Below, piece by piece: positions 5,733-7,503 of a DNA stretch of 7,503 nucleotides. A program made the translations under genes and the position numbers. Below the pieces are notes generated by a model. The model made no database searches and was not told the DNA's origin. It saw only the letters and a list, made by a program, of their open reading frames with translations. The stretch comes from Verrucomicrobiota bacterium (GTDB taxonomy: Bacteria > Verrucomicrobiota > Verrucomicrobiia > Limisphaerales > UBA1096): the NCBI GenBank assembly GCA_003972865.1, contig QOAX01000303.1, forward strand, positions 1-7,503. Direction: 5' to 3'. Positions within the stretch are counted from its first letter, which is position 1, and every line of letters begins with the position of its first letter.

Positions 5733-7503
5733 TTACTGCAAATAGATAAACTCCTTAAGATTAAACATTGCCTGTGCCAACTCGCGCAACGGATCAATTC
5801 CCGATGCCCCGATTTTTTTTAGCGCAACAATCTCCACATTCAGTTTCTCCAAATCGACTGTCAACTTCGCCAACGTCATGTGCTGCTTTTCGGTCATGGC
5901 GGCGAGCAGGTCTCGCTCGGAAACATAGTTCGGATTGCCGCCGGAGGAAGCTTTCACTTCACCGGGATTCAGCGCGCGGTCATACAGTCGCGCCTTGAGA
6001 ATGCGACCGGCGAGTGTGCGGCCGCTTTCGCCACCGGTGCCATGACGCAGGCCAAGCAGCACCTCCGCGTCGCCGGCGGCGAACGACTGCATCCCGGTCT
6101 TGTAGGCGTGGCCATAAGGTTCGCCGTTGCGATAGCCGATGATGGTGCCATCGACCTGATAGACAACCGCGACGTGCACCGGCTTGTCCTTGGCCTCATT
6201 CTCCCCCTGCCCCTTGAAGTCCCTCGTTCGGTTAAACGTATTACTGCCGGACAGCCAGCGACGGGGTGTGCGCTCGCCAAAAACGATGGCGTCGAAGGTG
6301 TGCCCGTCCCGCGTCTGCACCGACACCACTCCGCCCCCGCGCTGGTCGAGATTGCTCAACTGCACCCAAGCCTCGAGCGTCTTGGCGCGAAGCGGCTCGG
6401 CCAAGGGCGCACTCCGGGCAAACGCCGAGCGCCCATCCAGTACCAACGCGCCCCCCTCCACCCTGGCACCGCCGATCAACGACAAATGCAGTTGGCCAAG
6501 CTGATCCTCAGTACCAATGCCGAAGTCCCACGAGGCCAACGGCTTGGGCCCTGCCGCCGCCGCTTGGCCATCTTTTTTGCGCTTAGCCAAGAGTTGCTCG
6601 CGGACCGGCTCGCGGATGGTCGCCACCTTGGCATTGGCATCCGCGATTTGGCTTTGCAACGCCGTAAGTTGAGACTGCACAGACTTCTGCCGCTCCGCCG
6701 CATCTCCAATGAACGCCTTGGCCCCGGCCAACTCATCCACAGCCGCTTGGCGGTTCAAAGCCAGTTGAAACATTTGCGCGATCTGTGCCTCGACGGTTTT
6801 CAAACTCTCATCGTCCCGCACCCGCCTGGCCAAGCGCTCAGCCAGCGAGATGATAAACGGATCGTTCATCATCGTAAGCGACTGCGCCGGGACGTTGGTC
6901 ACATCGCGGCGACCTTTCGTGCTGGTGGGCACTGGCGCATCCATGATCGTCAGAAACGGATCGAGTCTGTTACGAATAATGCGAACGTAAAGACTGCGGC
7001 GATTGCTGTCGGAATTTTCCGAGCCGCCAAGTGGACTGCGATCCAACGAACCACTTACCTGCAGCATGGCATCACGAATCGCCTCCGCTTCCAACCGGCG
7101 AACATGAGCGCAAGTCAACAAGCGATTGTCCGGATCCATCTCGCGCGCCTTGGCCGTCGGCGTGGCCGCCAATTGAAAGGTTCGCGTAAGCGCGATTTCG
7201 CGAATCAACTTTTTGATCGACCACCCTTCCGCGACGAAGCGCTTGGCCAAGTAGTCGAGTAGTTCAGGATGCGTCGGCGTCTCGCCCAGCTTGCCAAAGT
7301 TATCCGGCGTGGCGACAAGGCCGCGACCAAACACGTGATGCCAGACACGGTTCACGATCACGCGAGCGGTCAGCGGATTGTCTGGATGCAACATCGCCTC
7401 CGCTAATTCCAGTCGACCGGAGTTCTTAGTCGCAAATGGCTTGGCATTGATCGCCTCGAGGAATCGGCGCGGCACGGTTTGGGCCGGTTGCTTGTGATTG
7501 CCG
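5733..7503 (-). CDS. DUF1553 (PSD1-type) protein with LamG domain inserted near its C-terminus, 5'-partial
   Basis: C-terminal 589 codons of a planctomycete/verrucomicrobial PSD1 protein; full members normally begin with a signal peptide, a cytochrome c domain and DUF1549, all outside the window. Residues are numbered from the GTG at 7475, which is not the start: the frame continues to the window edge reading GNHKQPAQT, normal for the family. DUF1553 motifs are VNRVWHHVFGRGLV (41-54), THPELLDYL (68-76), GRRDVTNVPAQSL (188-200) and LNRQ (240-243). A Gln/Ala-rich coiled-coil-like segment follows (about 258-300), then a LamG/concanavalin-like domain (about 312-510: WDF, then LEAWVQL, then ARLYDRAL). 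A second heptad-like segment (about 518-552) precedes the DUF1553 C-terminal signature LAQAMFNLKEFIYL. The LamG domain therefore interrupts DUF1553 between its body and last helix. LamG suggests glycan or surface binding. It is likely co-transcribed with the DUF1501 gene; substrate unknown. Confidence 0.92.
   Translation of the reverse strand, partial: GNHKQPAQTVPRRFLEAINAKPFATKNSGRLELAEAMLHPDNPLTARVIVNRVWHHVFGRGLVATPDNFGKLGETPTHPELLDYLAKRFVAEGWSIKKLIREIALTRTFQLAATPTAKAREMDPDNRLLTCAHVRRLEAEAIRDAMLQVSGSLDRSPLGGSENSDSNRRSLYVRIIRNRLDPFLTIMDAPVPTSTKGRRDVTNVPAQSLTMMNDPFIISLAERLARRVRDDESLKTVEAQIAQMFQLALNRQAAVDELAGAKAFIGDAAERQKSVQSQLTALQSQIADANAKVATIREPVREQLLAKRKKDGQAAAAGPKPLASWDFGIGTEDQLGQLHLSLIGGARVEGGALVLDGRSAFARSAPLAEPLRAKTLEAWVQLSNLDQRGGGVVSVQTRDGHTFDAIVFGERTPRRWLSGSNTFNRTRDFKGQGENEAKDKPVHVAVVYQVDGTIIGYRNGEPYGHAYKTGMQSFAAGDAEVLLGLRHGTGGESGRTLAGRILKARLYDRALNPGEVKASSGGNPNYVSERDLLAAMTEKQHMTLAKLTVDLEKLNVEIVALKKIGASGIDPLRELAQAMFNLKEFIYLQ

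Noticed and set aside
5880..7262. 460-codon open frame on the plus strand opposite the DUF1553 gene
   Set aside because: It is antisense to a clearly conserved protein, has no recognisable motifs, and long antisense frames are common opposite high-GC genes.

Overview
The window looks like chromosome from a PVC-superphylum bacterium (Planctomycetota or Verrucomicrobiota, the latter slightly favoured by the style of the Tat leaders). All four long genes belong to families that are greatly expanded in that group: a PVC-type heme-binding CxxCH protein, a Tat-exported Gfo/Idh/MocA oxidoreductase, a DUF1501 protein and a DUF1553 (PSD1-type) protein. No ribosomal or housekeeping marker is present, so the phylum call rests on gene content alone. 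Coding DNA is around 60% GC.

Left half, plus strand: a large periplasmic multidomain cytochrome (1-2457, 5' end outside the window) is followed after 99 nt by a Gfo/Idh/MocA oxidoreductase with a twin-arginine leader (2557-3849). Right half, minus strand: a tightly spaced pair transcribed toward the centre, a DUF1553 protein carrying a LamG domain (5733-7503, 5' end outside the window) followed after 15 nt by a Tat-exported DUF1501 protein (4299-5717). The two units converge on a 449-nt spacer. DUF1553/DUF1549 cytochromes and DUF1501 proteins are habitually paired in these phyla. Together with the LamG domain, the carbohydrate-binding-like domain of the cytochrome and the sugar-type oxidoreductase, this suggests a cell-envelope or periplasmic role in glycan or sugar-derivative oxidation. 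That role is inference; the biochemistry of these families is largely unproven.

The central spacer (about 3820-4298) is the unusual part. Its GC content falls to about 44% by hand count. It holds (i) a lipoprotein signal peptide and lipobox lying in a frame with no start codon, one base out of register with an upstream ATG and stopping about 10 residues after the lipobox cysteine; (ii) nested inverted repeats and short direct repeats; and (iii) a 28-nt stretch that matches the T-arm, acceptor strand, U73 and CCA of a bacterial tRNA-Gly with no tRNA body upstream. I read it as a scar: gene debris plus a probable attachment-site-like tRNA fragment between two normal PVC operons. I do not see an intact new system, CRISPR array or transposase in the window.

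Two annotation cautions: the first ATG of the left cytochrome (position 13) and the GTG at 7475 of the right gene are internal codons. Both reading frames run open to the window edge with family-typical sequence, so both genes are 5'-partial here.
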